Shown here: piece by piece, positions 17,960 through 27,672 of the stretch | Layout: the number at the start of each line of letters is the position of its first letter | How positions within the stretch are numbered: position 1 is the first letter of the stretch | The notes under the pieces: model-generated | The model's database searches: none | What the model saw: only the letters and a program-made list of their open reading frames with translations | Told to the model about the DNA's origin: nothing | Source of the DNA: Acidimicrobiia bacterium | GTDB lineage: Bacteria > Actinomycetota > Acidimicrobiia > Acidimicrobiales > Aldehydirespiratoraceae | Assembly: GCA_024421085.1 (NCBI GenBank) | Contig: JAHQYN010000007.1 | Span: 1 to 53,781, forward strand | Length of the DNA: 53,781 nt | Direction: 5' to 3' | Translations under genes and position numbers: made by a program

Positions 17960-19176
17960 CTCCGCCTCGTCTCCGCCCAGGTCATGCCCTTCTCCAGGTT
18001 CGGTTCGCGGGGGAGGCCGAGCGCCGTCTCGGCGACGATGTTGCGTTGCACGGCGAAAGTCCCTCCGCCGAGGGTCAACGCCGGCGAGAAGAGGAAGCCG
18101 TAGTGCCAGATTCGGTCGACTCCGGGAATCTGGCACTGCTCGAAGTTCACCTCGGTCGCGCCGCCGCGCATGTTCGCGGGTATCTCACCGCTCGGGCCGG
18201 ATCCCTGGAGCAGACCTTCAGTTCCGGCGAGCTCTTTGGCCAACTCCAGTACATGGCGGCCGTGTTCGTCACCCATGATCTTCTGGATCGAGGCTTCCGG
18301 TCCGGGGGTTCTGGCGTTGAGTCGGACGCTGAGCGTGCGCAGGCGGTTGAGCCGCAGGACTTCGGCCTCGACGTGCAGCGCAGCGGCGCGCTGCCGCAGC
18401 ACCGGGTCGGTCAGCCCGCCGTTGCGCCTGATCAGCTCGATCAAGATCTCGGCGCTCGGTCCGGCACCCCACAGCGAACCTGCGGAGCTGAGCGACACGC
18501 GTTCATTGGCGAGGGTGACTTTGGCCAGTCGCCAGCCGTCGTTCTCGTCTCCTATGCGGTTCTCTGCGGGGATCCGTACGTTGTTGAAGAAGGTCTGGTT
18601 GAAACTGTGCGCTGTGGTCATGTCGAGGATTGGCATCATCGTCAATCCCTCGAGACTGGTCGGGCACACGAAGTAGGAGATGCCCTTGTGCTTGGCGACG
18701 TGGGGATCGGTGCGGGCGATGAGGATCCCATACTTGGAGTAGTGCCCGCCGCTGGTCCATGTCTTGGAACCGTTGACGATGTACTCGTCGCCGTCAACCA
18801 CAGCGGTCGTGGCGAGGGAAGCCAAGTCGGAGCCAGCGTCGGGTTCTGAGAACATCTGGCAGTAGATGTCCTCTCCGGTCAGCAGACCCGGAAGGAAGCG
18901 GGCCTTCTGCTCCTCAGTCCCCGCAGCGAGGATTGTCGGCCCAGCCCAGCCGATGCCGATCGGGTTGTCCGGGCGCCTCACCTGAGCACGTCGCAGCTCC
19001 TCGTCAATGATGATCTGATGCATCGGGTCTGCGCTGAGTCCGTAGGGCTCGGGCCAGTGGGGGACTATCAGCCCCCGCTCAAGGAGTTGGCGAGGTGAGG
19101 GGTTGTGGTTGGCTTCAAGCCATTCTCGAACCTCGAGGCGCCGGGGATCGTCTTCGGGCGGGAGGTCAAAGTCCAT
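17956..19176 (-). CDS. Acyl-CoA dehydrogenase
   Basis: QMFSEPDAGSDLASLATTAV, VNGSKTWTSGGHYSKYGILIART, C-term ACAD motifs. Confidence 0.92.
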   Translation of the reverse strand: MDFDLPPEDDPRRLEVREWLEANHNPSPRQLLERGLIVPHWPEPYGLSADPMHQIIIDEELRRAQVRRPDNPIGIGWAGPTILAAGTEEQKARFLPGLLTGEDIYCQMFSEPDAGSDLASLATTAVVDGDEYIVNGSKTWTSGGHYSKYGILIARTDPHVAKHKGISYFVCPTSLEGLTMMPILDMTTAHSFNQTFFNNVRIPAENRIGDENDGWRLAKVTLANERVSLSSAGSLWGAGPSAEILIELIRRNGGLTDPVLRQRAAALHVEAEVLRLNRLRTLSVRLNARTPGPEASIQKIMGDEHGRHVLELAKELAGTEGLLQGSGPSGEIPANMRGGATEVNFEQCQIPGVDRIWHYGFLFSPALTLGGGTFAVQRNIVAETALGLPREPNLEKGMTWAETRRR

Positions 19177-21031
19177 CGTCGTCCCGTTCCGGCTTTGCAG
19201 ACTCTCCCAGCAGCGACTCAGGGATGTCGACATGGCGGGCCCGGAGCCATTCGCCCAGTCCCTTGGCCTGCGCGTCCTGTCGGGTCGAGGCGGCGACCCC
19301 CTCACCGAGGATGCCGTGAATCACGAAGTTGATCGACCAGATGTTGGGCAGGGGGAACCGCTCGATCCTGGCGTCGCGAGCCTCGGGGATGAGCCGGCGC
19401 AGGCGCTCGACGGTGAGGAAGCCCTCGAGCCATCCGTATGCCGCCGCGGAACGTACGAAGACCCCGAGATTGGCGTTCCCACCCTTGTCGCCGGAACGAG
19501 TCCCCGCGAGCGTTCCGAGAGGAGCCCGGACGACCTCGCCGCTCGGCGACGCAACAATATCGGCCGCGACCGGGGTGACCGCTGCCGGGGCGACGGCAGC
19601 CGGGGCGACGGAATCCGGGTCGACGGCGGCCGGGGTGACGGTGACCGGGATGACGGGAACCGGAGTGACGGTGACGGCGTCGGAGTCAACGACTGTGCGG
19701 TCCCGACCCAGCAGCACCACATGCTGCGGCACCAGATCACGGGCCACGAGACCTGAGGTATGGACCCCGAACGGCTTGCCGACCCCCCCGGTTTTCAGCC
19801 CGAAGAACCCTGGAATACTGGCCAGCGCCAGATTGTTCATCGCCGAGCCGATCGAGGCGGTCTTGCGTTGGTCCGGATCCTTGACCGTGATCCGCCATGA
19901 TGCCACCGCCTCCTCGTTGGTGGCGGGATCCGTCTTGTCTGTGCGTACAACCCTGGTGGCGACTTCGGCGAAGTCTTCGCGCTGGTACTCGCAGTTGCGC
20001 CAGAAGGCCCTTTCTACGAGGTCCGCTTTGGCGTCAATGTCGATTCCGGTCAGAGCGACGGCCAGGTCGCTGCGAAAGCCGCCCCAGGAGTTCATTGAGA
20101 CCTTCAGGGTCTCAGGCGGAGTCTCTCCCCGCACTCCTGAGATGCGAACCCGGTCCCTGCCGACTTCGCTGAGTTGAACGGTGTCGAAACGGCTGGTGAC
20201 ATCGGGGCCGAGATATCTGGGACTGTCGATCTCGTAGAGCAGTTGGCTGGTCACGGTTCCGATGTTGATGTTGCCGCCGGTTCGGGGGTGTTTGCCAATT
20301 ATCGAGGAGCCGTCGGAAGCTATTTCTGCGAAGGGAAATCCCGGATGCTCGAGTCCGTCTATCTCTTCGAAGAACGAGTAGTTGCCACCGGTCGCCTGGG
20401 TTCCGCACTCGATGACGTGCCCGGCGACGACGGCTCCGGCCATCGCGTCGAGGTCGGTGCGTGACCATTGGTGGTGCCAGGCGGCCGGTCCGCAGACGAT
20501 GGCGGCATCGGTGGTACGGCCCGTTACAACAATGTCGGCGCCGCGGTTCAGTGCCTCAACGATTCCCCAGCATCCGAGGTAGGCGTTGGCGGAGATGTAT
20601 TTGATGTCCGCCACCGGCTTGTTGGTCTCATGGTCTACCAGCACGATCCCCTCTGATTTCAGTTCCTCAAGACGAGGCAGAAGGTTGTCACCCTCGACAT
20701 AGGCGATCGTGGGGTGCAGGCCCAGCTTCTCGGCCACTTCGGCGACCGCTTCAGCGCAATGGCTGGGATCGAGTCCGCCTGCGTTTGAGACCACCTTGAT
20801 TCTCGAGTCGAGGCAGTTGCCCATCACCTGTTCCATTTGACGTATGAAGGTGCGGGCATAGCCGCTGTTGGGTCGTTTGGCTCGGGTGCGGGCCAGTATC
20901 AGCATGGTCAGTTCCGCCAGCCAGTCGCCGGTCAGCGCATCGATCGGCCCGCCTTCAACCATCTCCGCAGCCGCGCTCAGCCGATCCCCGTAGAACCCAC
21001 TGCAGTTCGCAATCCGAATCGGCTCAGCCAT
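19166..21031 (-). CDS. atuA: AtuA-family (DUF1446) protein with C-terminal AtuA-like domain
   Basis: IRIANCSGFYGDRLSAAAEMVEGGPIDALTGDWLAELTMLIL; GTLAGTRSGDKGGNANLGVFVRS. Confidence 0.88.
   Translation of the reverse strand: MAEPIRIANCSGFYGDRLSAAAEMVEGGPIDALTGDWLAELTMLILARTRAKRPNSGYARTFIRQMEQVMGNCLDSRIKVVSNAGGLDPSHCAEAVAEVAEKLGLHPTIAYVEGDNLLPRLEELKSEGIVLVDHETNKPVADIKYISANAYLGCWGIVEALNRGADIVVTGRTTDAAIVCGPAAWHHQWSRTDLDAMAGAVVAGHVIECGTQATGGNYSFFEEIDGLEHPGFPFAEIASDGSSIIGKHPRTGGNINIGTVTSQLLYEIDSPRYLGPDVTSRFDTVQLSEVGRDRVRISGVRGETPPETLKVSMNSWGGFRSDLAVALTGIDIDAKADLVERAFWRNCEYQREDFAEVATRVVRTDKTDPATNEEAVASWRITVKDPDQRKTASIGSAMNNLALASIPGFFGLKTGGVGKPFGVHTSGLVARDLVPQHVVLLGRDRTVVDSDAVTVTPVPVIPVTVTPAAVDPDSVAPAAVAPAAVTPVAADIVASPSGEVVRAPLGTLAGTRSGDKGGNANLGVFVRSAAAYGWLEGFLTVERLRRLIPEARDARIERFPLPNIWSINFVIHGILGEGVAASTRQDAQAKGLGEWLRARHVDIPESLLGESAKPERDDDGL
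19565..19685 (-). repeat. About 15-bp-period coding minisatellite (V-T/A-P repeats) in the AtuA inter-domain linker
   Basis: AVTVTPVPVIPVTVTPAAVDPDSVAPAAVAPAAVTPVAADIV encoded by repeated GCCGGGGTGACGGTG-like units. Confidence 0.9.
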
Positions 21032-23066
21032 CCCCGCCTCCCGTCTGCCCGCCGCCTCCGGGCGCTCCGGCCACGCCCGGCGACAATTCCTCGCCCCTAG
21101 ACTCCTCGGCTCCGGCTACGCCCGGCGTAAGCACAGCCCCCTCGATGACCATCAGCAGTACGTCTTTTTCTATTTGGTCGCCCTCTGAGACGAAGATCTC
21201 GGTGACGGTGCCTGCTTCGGCGCTTCGCAGGTGGTTCTCCATCTTCATTGCCTCGATCACTGCGACCACCTGCTGTGCTTCGACGACATCACCCACGCCG
21301 ACTCGAAGTTCGATCACCTTCCCGGGCATTGGTGCTGTGACCGCGCCGCCGACCATCTCCGGCGCAGGGACTGAGAATCTCGGAAGCACTTCGACCTGGA
21401 CCCCGCCACCTGCGCCGGTCAGATGGAGGTTGGAACCGTGACGCGCCACTGCGTAGCGGCGTCGACGCGAATTGATCTCGACATCGATATGGCGCTGCGA
21501 GCAGCTTCGCACCCTCGCGGTGCCCCCCTTGCCCGCTGATCCGAGGGCGAACGCCCCGTGTCGGTCGGCTGAGTAGTGGACGGTCACCTCAGTGCCGGCG
21601 ATCCGCAACTCAACGCGTTCACGAGCCAGGCGCCCGATACGGAAACCGGACGGCAGTGAAGTGAGAACTCTCGCTTTGGTCCGGTTGTCGTGCTGCAGCC
21701 ACATGGCCGCGGCGGTTGCGACAAGACGCTGTTCTGACTCGTCGTGGGAGCGGGCCCGTGGGGGAGAGAAGCGTTCGATGAAGTCGGTGGTGGTGCTGCC
21801 GGCGAGAAATGCATCAGAACGGAGCGTGGCTGCGAGAAAGTCCCGGTTGGTCACAACCCCGCCGATCTCGAGGCGTTCGAGTGCCAGCGCCAATTGTTTG
21901 GCTGCGTCGGTCCGTGTGGCGCCATGGGAGATGACCTTGGCGATCAGCGGGTCAAAATCAGCAGTGATGGTCGAGCCTGTCGCCACACCCGTGTCGTAGC
22001 GGACTGCCGGGTGCGGTGCCGGTTCAAAGATCTCCAGGACTCCGGTGCTGGGCAGGAAATCGTTGGCTGGATCCTCGGAGTAGAGGCGTGCCTCGATCGC
22101 ATGACCACCGAACGACACGTCTTCGCTCCGGTAGCCCAACTTCTCTCCCTGGGCTGTGCGCAACTGCTCCTTGACCAAGTCGATGCCGGTCACCTCCTCA
22201 GTAACCGGGTGTTCGACTTGCAGGCGGGTGTTGACCTCCAAGAAGAAGAAGTCACCGGATTCATCGTCTACGAGGAACTCGACCGTTCCGGCCGATTCGT
22301 AGCCCAGAGCGTGCGCCAGACCCACCGCTGCGGCTCCCATGGCTGAGCGGATCTCTTCTGTGACGAATGGCGACGGGGACTCTTCAATGATCTTCTGGTG
22401 GCGACGTTGAATGCTGCACTCGCGTTCACCGAGGTGAACGACGTTCCCATGCTTGTCGCCCAGGATTTGAATCTCGATGTGACGGGCAGTCGCTACATAG
22501 CGTTCTGCGAAGATGCGATCATCGCCGAATCCGGAAAGTGCCTCTCGGCGAGCTGCCAACACAGCCTCTGCAAGCTCGGCCTCCGAGTGGACAACTCGCA
22601 TTCCCTTGCCACCACCGCCCGCAGCAGCCTTGATCAGGATGGGGAAGCCCAACGCGGTGAACTCACTCGGTTCGTTGCTTGAGGCGAGTACGGGCACTCC
22701 GGCCTCTTGCGCGAGCTTCTTTGCTGCGATCTTGTCGCCCATCAGGGAGATCGCTTCTGGCGAAGGCCCGACCCAGGCCAGGCCGTGATCCACCACAGCT
22801 CTGGCAAAGACGGCGTTCTCGGCGAGGAATCCGTAGCCGGGATGAACTGCTTCAGCGTCAGTGAGCCGCGCTGCGGCCAGCATCTGCCCGCTGTCGAGGT
22901 AGCTGTCGATTCTCACTGCCTCATCGGCGCAGGTGACGTGCAGGGCGTCGGCGTCGGACTCGACGAACACCGCCACCGTGCGGAGTCCCATGGCCGAGGC
23001 TGTCCGGACCACGCGGCAGGCGATCTCGCCCCGGTTCGCGACCAACAGTGTGTCGAACCGCTTCAC
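21024..23066 (-). CDS. Acyl-CoA carboxylase biotin-carboxylase/BCCP subunit
   Basis: FDTLLVANRGEIACRVVRTASAMG, GGGGKGMRVV, biotinyl motif VIEAMKMENHL. Confidence 0.93.
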   Translation of the reverse strand: MKRFDTLLVANRGEIACRVVRTASAMGLRTVAVFVESDADALHVTCADEAVRIDSYLDSGQMLAAARLTDAEAVHPGYGFLAENAVFARAVVDHGLAWVGPSPEAISLMGDKIAAKKLAQEAGVPVLASSNEPSEFTALGFPILIKAAAGGGGKGMRVVHSEAELAEAVLAARREALSGFGDDRIFAERYVATARHIEIQILGDKHGNVVHLGERECSIQRRHQKIIEESPSPFVTEEIRSAMGAAAVGLAHALGYESAGTVEFLVDDESGDFFFLEVNTRLQVEHPVTEEVTGIDLVKEQLRTAQGEKLGYRSEDVSFGGHAIEARLYSEDPANDFLPSTGVLEIFEPAPHPAVRYDTGVATGSTITADFDPLIAKVISHGATRTDAAKQLALALERLEIGGVVTNRDFLAATLRSDAFLAGSTTTDFIERFSPPRARSHDESEQRLVATAAAMWLQHDNRTKARVLTSLPSGFRIGRLARERVELRIAGTEVTVHYSADRHGAFALGSAGKGGTARVRSCSQRHIDVEINSRRRRYAVARHGSNLHLTGAGGGVQVEVLPRFSVPAPEMVGGAVTAPMPGKVIELRVGVGDVVEAQQVVAVIEAMKMENHLRSAEAGTVTEIFVSEGDQIEKDVLLMVIEGAVLTPGVAGAEESRGEELSPGVAGAPGGGGQTGGGDG

Positions 23067-24709
23067 AGTCGGAACACCCCGTACCCGTCTGCGCCCTCGA
23101 CCGCCCGGTTGCTCGCTGCTGAGAGGCACATGCCGAGGACATGGCGGGTGTCTCGCGGGTCGATTATCCCGTCGTCGCTGATGGCGCCGGTGGCCCGCAG
23201 AGCGAGTGAGCCCCGTTCCTGGGTGGCCTCGACCGCGGCGACCGTCTCAGCGTCGGCCTCTTCATCGAATTCCTGGCCCAGTCGCCTGGCCTGACCCCGG
23301 CGCACCTCAGACATCACGCCCGCAATCTGCTTTGGGCCCATCACCGCGATCTTCGCAGTGGGCCACAGGAAAGTAAAACGGTTCCCGAATGCCCGGCCCG
23401 ACATGCCGTAGGTCCCCGCGCCGTAGCTTGAGCCGACGATCACGGTGATGTGCGGCACGGTCGAGTTGGTGACCGCGTTGAGCATCTGGGAGCCCTTCTT
23501 GATGATCCCGTCGGCTTCGAAGTCTTTGCCGACCATGTATCCGGTGATGTTCTGAAGGAACCACAGGGGCACGTCGATCTGATTGCAGAGTTGGATGAAG
23601 TGCGCCGCCTTCTGGGCGGCGTCGGGGTACAGGACACCGTTGTTGCCGAGTATTCCGAGCGGGTATCCGTGGATCGACGCCCAGCCACAGACCAGGGTGC
23701 TGCCCCAGCGGGGCTTGAACTCCTCGAAACGTGAACCGTCGACGGTCCGGGCGATGATGTCGCGCACATCGACGGGCTTCACGAGGTCTCGGCTGACAAT
23801 GCCGAGCAGTTCGTCGGGGTCGTAGACCGGTGGGTCCGCAGGGAAGCTGGGCTCGGGACCGGCTTTGCGGATGTTCAGGTGTGAGATGACTTCTCTGCAC
23901 ATTCGCAGCGCATCCATCTCGTCGGTTGCGAAGTAGTCGCCCCCTCCCGAGACCGTGGTGTGCATCTCGGCGCCGCCGAGCGTCTCGTCATCAGAGATCT
24001 CGCCGGTCGCCATCTTGACCAGCGGGGGACCGCCGAGGAACATCTTTGACTGGTCCTTGACCATGATCGTGTAGTCCGAGAGTCCCGGTTGGTAGGCGCC
24101 GCCAGCGGTCGACGACCCGAACACGACGCAGACGGTCGGAATCCTCATCTTCGAGAGTTCGATCATTTCGTAGAAGAAACGTCCGCTCTCGGCGAAATGG
24201 TCGGTCTGCAGGAAGCGCCTGTTGCCTCCGTCACCAGGTTGGATCCGCAGGTCACCGCCGGCGGATTCCACAAAGCTCACATAGGGCATGCGGTTCTCGC
24301 GCGAGATCTCGAGAGCGCGGCTCCATTTCTTGGATGAATAGGGGGTGAGCGCGCCGGCCAGAACGGTCGGGTCGTTGCCCATGATCACGCATTCGGTGCC
24401 GGCGATCACCCCGATCCCAACGACCATCCCCCCACCCATGGCGTAATCGGACTGGTACGCGGCTAAAGGGCTGATCTCTAGGAACGGGCTGTCGGGATCG
24501 ATTACGTTAGCGATCCGCTCGCGTATGGGAAGCTTTTGGCGGGAGCGCAGCCTTGCCGTGCGCTCGGGTCCGCCTCCGGCCTCAGCTTCGTCGAGCAACT
24601 CGGAGATGGCATCGAGTTGCTCGCGCATGTCTCGGGCGTTCTGCGCGAACTGCGGATCGTCCGTGTCCAACGTCGAGCGGAGCGGCGCCGCCAAGGGTAC
24701 GCGTAGCAT
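23063..24709 (-). CDS. Acyl-CoA carboxylase carboxyltransferase (beta) subunit
   Basis: Carboxyltransferase motifs MGGGMVVGIGVIAGTECVIMGNDPTV, FGSSTAGGAYQPGLSDY, GSSYGAGTYGMSGRAFGNRF. Confidence 0.93.
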   Translation of the reverse strand: MLRVPLAAPLRSTLDTDDPQFAQNARDMREQLDAISELLDEAEAGGGPERTARLRSRQKLPIRERIANVIDPDSPFLEISPLAAYQSDYAMGGGMVVGIGVIAGTECVIMGNDPTVLAGALTPYSSKKWSRALEISRENRMPYVSFVESAGGDLRIQPGDGGNRRFLQTDHFAESGRFFYEMIELSKMRIPTVCVVFGSSTAGGAYQPGLSDYTIMVKDQSKMFLGGPPLVKMATGEISDDETLGGAEMHTTVSGGGDYFATDEMDALRMCREVISHLNIRKAGPEPSFPADPPVYDPDELLGIVSRDLVKPVDVRDIIARTVDGSRFEEFKPRWGSTLVCGWASIHGYPLGILGNNGVLYPDAAQKAAHFIQLCNQIDVPLWFLQNITGYMVGKDFEADGIIKKGSQMLNAVTNSTVPHITVIVGSSYGAGTYGMSGRAFGNRFTFLWPTAKIAVMGPKQIAGVMSEVRRGQARRLGQEFDEEADAETVAAVEATQERGSLALRATGAISDDGIIDPRDTRHVLGMCLSAASNRAVEGADGYGVFRL

Positions 24710-24849
24710 GCCCGTGCGACGCTATCCGGTAATATCGCGACAGTCAACTTACCCGAGGCCAAGCAGAACGACCCGCAACACGGCCACGCCCAAGCGAGGC
24801 CGTGGCCCGAGCGGCCCGCCCGCGGCTCAGTGGCCCGTGAGCGGCCGAG

Positions 24850-24889
24850 CGCTGTCCCGTCCGCCGTGGGTGCAACGGACGGGACAGCG
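24850..24889 (-). terminator. Strong hairpin downstream of the liv operon
   Basis: Perfect 14-bp stem CGCTGTCCCGTCCG / CGGACGGGACAGCG with a 12-nt loop, about 50 bp past the livK stop; no clear U-tract. Confidence 0.6.
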
Positions 24890-24939
24890 ACGGTTCAGAT
24901 GTTCAGGTTGCGCGACCTGGTGTCTACTCGAACACGCGT

Positions 24940-26445
24940 CTACTCGAACACGAAGTCGCTGGCGAATGGGGCGCGATAACCGGTGGTTACGGCCTCCACA
25001 CCGTTGGGGACCTCCGGGTTCACCATGAAGATCGTGTTCTCGGTGCTCGGGATCCTCTCGTCGGGCGTGCCGTAGAAATAGTCGCCGCCGAGGCCCTCGA
25101 AGGAGACCGAGCCCAGACCATTCATGGCCGCGATGATGCCCTCGCGGCTCAGGTCGCCGTTGGCGACCGCGGCCTCGAGCACCTGCACCACCGCGTGGGC
25201 CTGCAGGTAGCCGAACGTGAAGTAGTAGTCAGGATCCTGGTCCGGGGCGAACTCTTCGAGCCGCTCGACCATTGTGGCCATTCCCGGCACGCTCTCGTCG
25301 CCCCAGGTTGAGCCCTCACCCACGACAACGAAGTACTCCTGCAGGTACGGTGCCAGTTGTTCGATCTGGGCAAAGGCGTTGATCCAGGTTGGCGAGGTGC
25401 CGATCCACTGCGGTGCGAACTCGCTCGCGGCCGCGGTGCCGAGCGCCGTGCCGGTGACCGATGGCAGCGTCACCAGGAACACGACCTCGCATCCGGCGTC
25501 TTGCAGCTGCTGGACCTGAGCGGAGAAGTCGGTGTCGCCCGAGACGTAGCGGGCGACCTCAGATACCGTGAAGCCGAGATTGTCCGCGGCGAACTCAAGG
25601 CCTTCTTGGCCCGCATCGCCGTAGGGGTCGTCCTGGATGAACGAGCAGTAGACCTGGTCGGCGTTGCCGCCGCCCTCATTGATCCACCAGTCAAACCCGT
25701 TGATCGCCTGAATCTGGTAAGGGCCGCCGATCGGCAGCAGGTTCTGTTCACGGACCCAGAATGCGTCGAGCGAGGCGGGAGCAGCCACGAGGCCGTCCTC
25801 TTTGAGGGACTCGAGCACGGCGTTGGTGATCGGCGTGCCGAGGAGTTGGCCGAACATGACGACATCGTCCTTTGCTTCGTTGTAGATCTGCACCGCGGTT
25901 GCCGGGTTGTACTGATGGTCCCTCTCGACGGTCTCGATCAGGTACCGGCCGGCTACTCCGCCCTGGCTGTTGATGTAGTCGTAGTAGACTTGGCCGCCTG
26001 CGGTGAGCGGGTTGCCGATGATCGAAGCCGGACCGGAGAGGTCGGAGATCACGCCGACGTTGATGGTGGACCCGTCGAAGCCTGGACCGGGCACGAGTTC
26101 CGCGGCGGCACCGTCGTCGTCCATGTCGCTGTCGTCAGCCGTGTCAGTGTCGTCGTCCATGTCGCTGTCGTCAGCCGTGTCAGTGTCGTCGTCCATGTCG
26201 CTGTCGTCAGCCGTGTCAGTGTCGTCGTCCATGTCGCTGTCGTCCATGTCGCTGTCGTCGTCCATGTCGCTGTCGTCCATGTCGCTGTCGTCGGCCATAT
26301 CAGTGTCGTCGGCTGTCTCATCGGCAGCGGCGACGCCATCGGCGTCCACAGCAGTCGAGCCTCCGTCGTCGTCGCCGCAGGCCGCGGCGAACAGCGCAGC
26401 AACCAGCAGCAGCGCCAGCAATCGGAACCATTGTTTCATTTTCAT
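24940..26445 (-). CDS. livK: Branched-chain amino-acid ABC transporter substrate-binding lipoprotein
   Basis: Lipobox LFAAACGDD; INVGVISDLSGPASIIGNPLTAGGQVYYDYINSQGGVAGR. Confidence 0.9.
   Translation of the reverse strand: MKMKQWFRLLALLLVAALFAAACGDDDGGSTAVDADGVAAADETADDTDMADDSDMDDSDMDDDSDMDDSDMDDDTDTADDSDMDDDTDTADDSDMDDDTDTADDSDMDDDGAAAELVPGPGFDGSTINVGVISDLSGPASIIGNPLTAGGQVYYDYINSQGGVAGRYLIETVERDHQYNPATAVQIYNEAKDDVVMFGQLLGTPITNAVLESLKEDGLVAAPASLDAFWVREQNLLPIGGPYQIQAINGFDWWINEGGGNADQVYCSFIQDDPYGDAGQEGLEFAADNLGFTVSEVARYVSGDTDFSAQVQQLQDAGCEVVFLVTLPSVTGTALGTAAASEFAPQWIGTSPTWINAFAQIEQLAPYLQEYFVVVGEGSTWGDESVPGMATMVERLEEFAPDQDPDYYFTFGYLQAHAVVQVLEAAVANGDLSREGIIAAMNGLGSVSFEGLGGDYFYGTPDERIPSTENTIFMVNPEVPNGVEAVTTGYRAPFASDFVFE
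26110..26310 (-). repeat. Acidic coding tandem repeat (36-bp units), (DDDTDTADDSDM)n
   Basis: GTCGTCGTCCATGTCGCTGTCGTCAGCCGTGTCAGT repeated three times, then shorter variants. Confidence 0.95.
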
Positions 26446-26472
26446 GTCTCCTCCAAGGGACAGTGGCGAATC

Positions 26473-27672
26473 TCAGTATGAGAAGGGCCAGGTTGAGAAA
26501 TAGTTGCGGATGCGAACCCAGATTCCAGCCAGCCCGCGGTGCTCCACCAGCAGGAACAAGGCAATGAGGAAACCGTAGATGATCACATTGAGCGAAGCGA
26601 CAGACACGAGACCGGAGTCTGTGCTCTTGGCTGCCACTCCCGGCAGACCGTAGTCCGCCGATATGCCGTCGATCAGTCGGGGCAGCGCGGTGATGACCAG
26701 CGCGCCGATGATCGATCCATAGATCGTGCCCATCCCGCCCAGAATGATCATCGCGATGAACTGGATGGAGACCAGCAGCGTGAAGTCTCCCGGAGTGATG
26801 AAGAGTTGCAGCGGCGCGTACAGCGCTCCCGCCAGAGCCGCGATGGCAGACGACCAGGCGAACGCCTGAGTCTTGTAGCCGGTGATGCCGACGTCGATCC
26901 CGATGATCTCCGCGGCGACGTCTTGGTCGCGCACCGCCTGCAGCGCCCTGCCCGGTCGGGTCCGCACAACGTTCTTCGTCAGCCACGCCACCAGCGCCAC
27001 CAGCAGCCAGATCAGCCAGAAGTAGCTCTCGTCCTTGCCGAAGGACTTGCCGAACAGGCTCAGGTTCTCGAAATCGATGAACCCCAGTTTGACTTCCACT
27101 CCCGCGGCTGAAGTGCCGGCGTTGCCGCCGGTGACACTCTTCCAGTTCCTGAAAATATGCTCGCCGATGAACACCAGGCCGAGAGTCACGATCACCAGGT
27201 AGTTGCCCCGGAGGCGAAGCGCGAAAGGGCCGACCGCTGCGCCGACCAGCCAGCCCAGCGCCGGCGCGAACAGGATCCAGAGCCACATCGGCCAACCCCA
27301 GACAGACCCTGCGTACGCCGTGCTGTAGGCACCGACGGCCAGGAAGACCGAATGCCCCAGTGAGACCTGACCGGTGTAGCCGGTGAGCAGGTTGAGTCCA
27401 ATGGCCGCGATCGAGAACACTCCAGCGTAGGCCAGAGTATTCAGGGAGATCCCGTTCCCGCTGAGCAGCGTGAAGGGTGCCACGTCCCACAACACGGGAA
27501 TCGCCGCCCAGGCGAGAACCATCGCCGCGAGAGCCGCGCGCCGCAGGCGGTTGGGGAACAGACGCAGGTCGTCGCGATAGTGGACGTGCATCTTCTGAGC
27601 CTTGTTGCCGGGCGCGGCCGACGCCCTCCGAGCCCAAGCGAAGCGTTTGGGAGACGTGAAGGCGGCGCTCAT
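26473..27672 (-). CDS. livM: Branched-chain amino-acid ABC transporter permease (LivM)
   Basis: LNLLTGYTGQVSLGHSVFLAVGAYSTA; ATGA overlap with livH. Confidence 0.92.
   Translation of the reverse strand: MSAAFTSPKRFAWARRASAAPGNKAQKMHVHYRDDLRLFPNRLRRAALAAMVLAWAAIPVLWDVAPFTLLSGNGISLNTLAYAGVFSIAAIGLNLLTGYTGQVSLGHSVFLAVGAYSTAYAGSVWGWPMWLWILFAPALGWLVGAAVGPFALRLRGNYLVIVTLGLVFIGEHIFRNWKSVTGGNAGTSAAGVEVKLGFIDFENLSLFGKSFGKDESYFWLIWLLVALVAWLTKNVVRTRPGRALQAVRDQDVAAEIIGIDVGITGYKTQAFAWSSAIAALAGALYAPLQLFITPGDFTLLVSIQFIAMIILGGMGTIYGSIIGALVITALPRLIDGISADYGLPGVAAKSTDSGLVSVASLNVIIYGFLIALFLLVEHRGLAGIWVRIRNYFSTWPFSY

Noticed and set aside
25357-26481. Long plus-strand ORF (374 aa) opposite livK
   Set aside because: Antisense shadow ORF in high-GC sequence; the repeat-derived VVHVAVVSRVSV has no independent support, while the minus strand encodes a clear substrate-binding protein.
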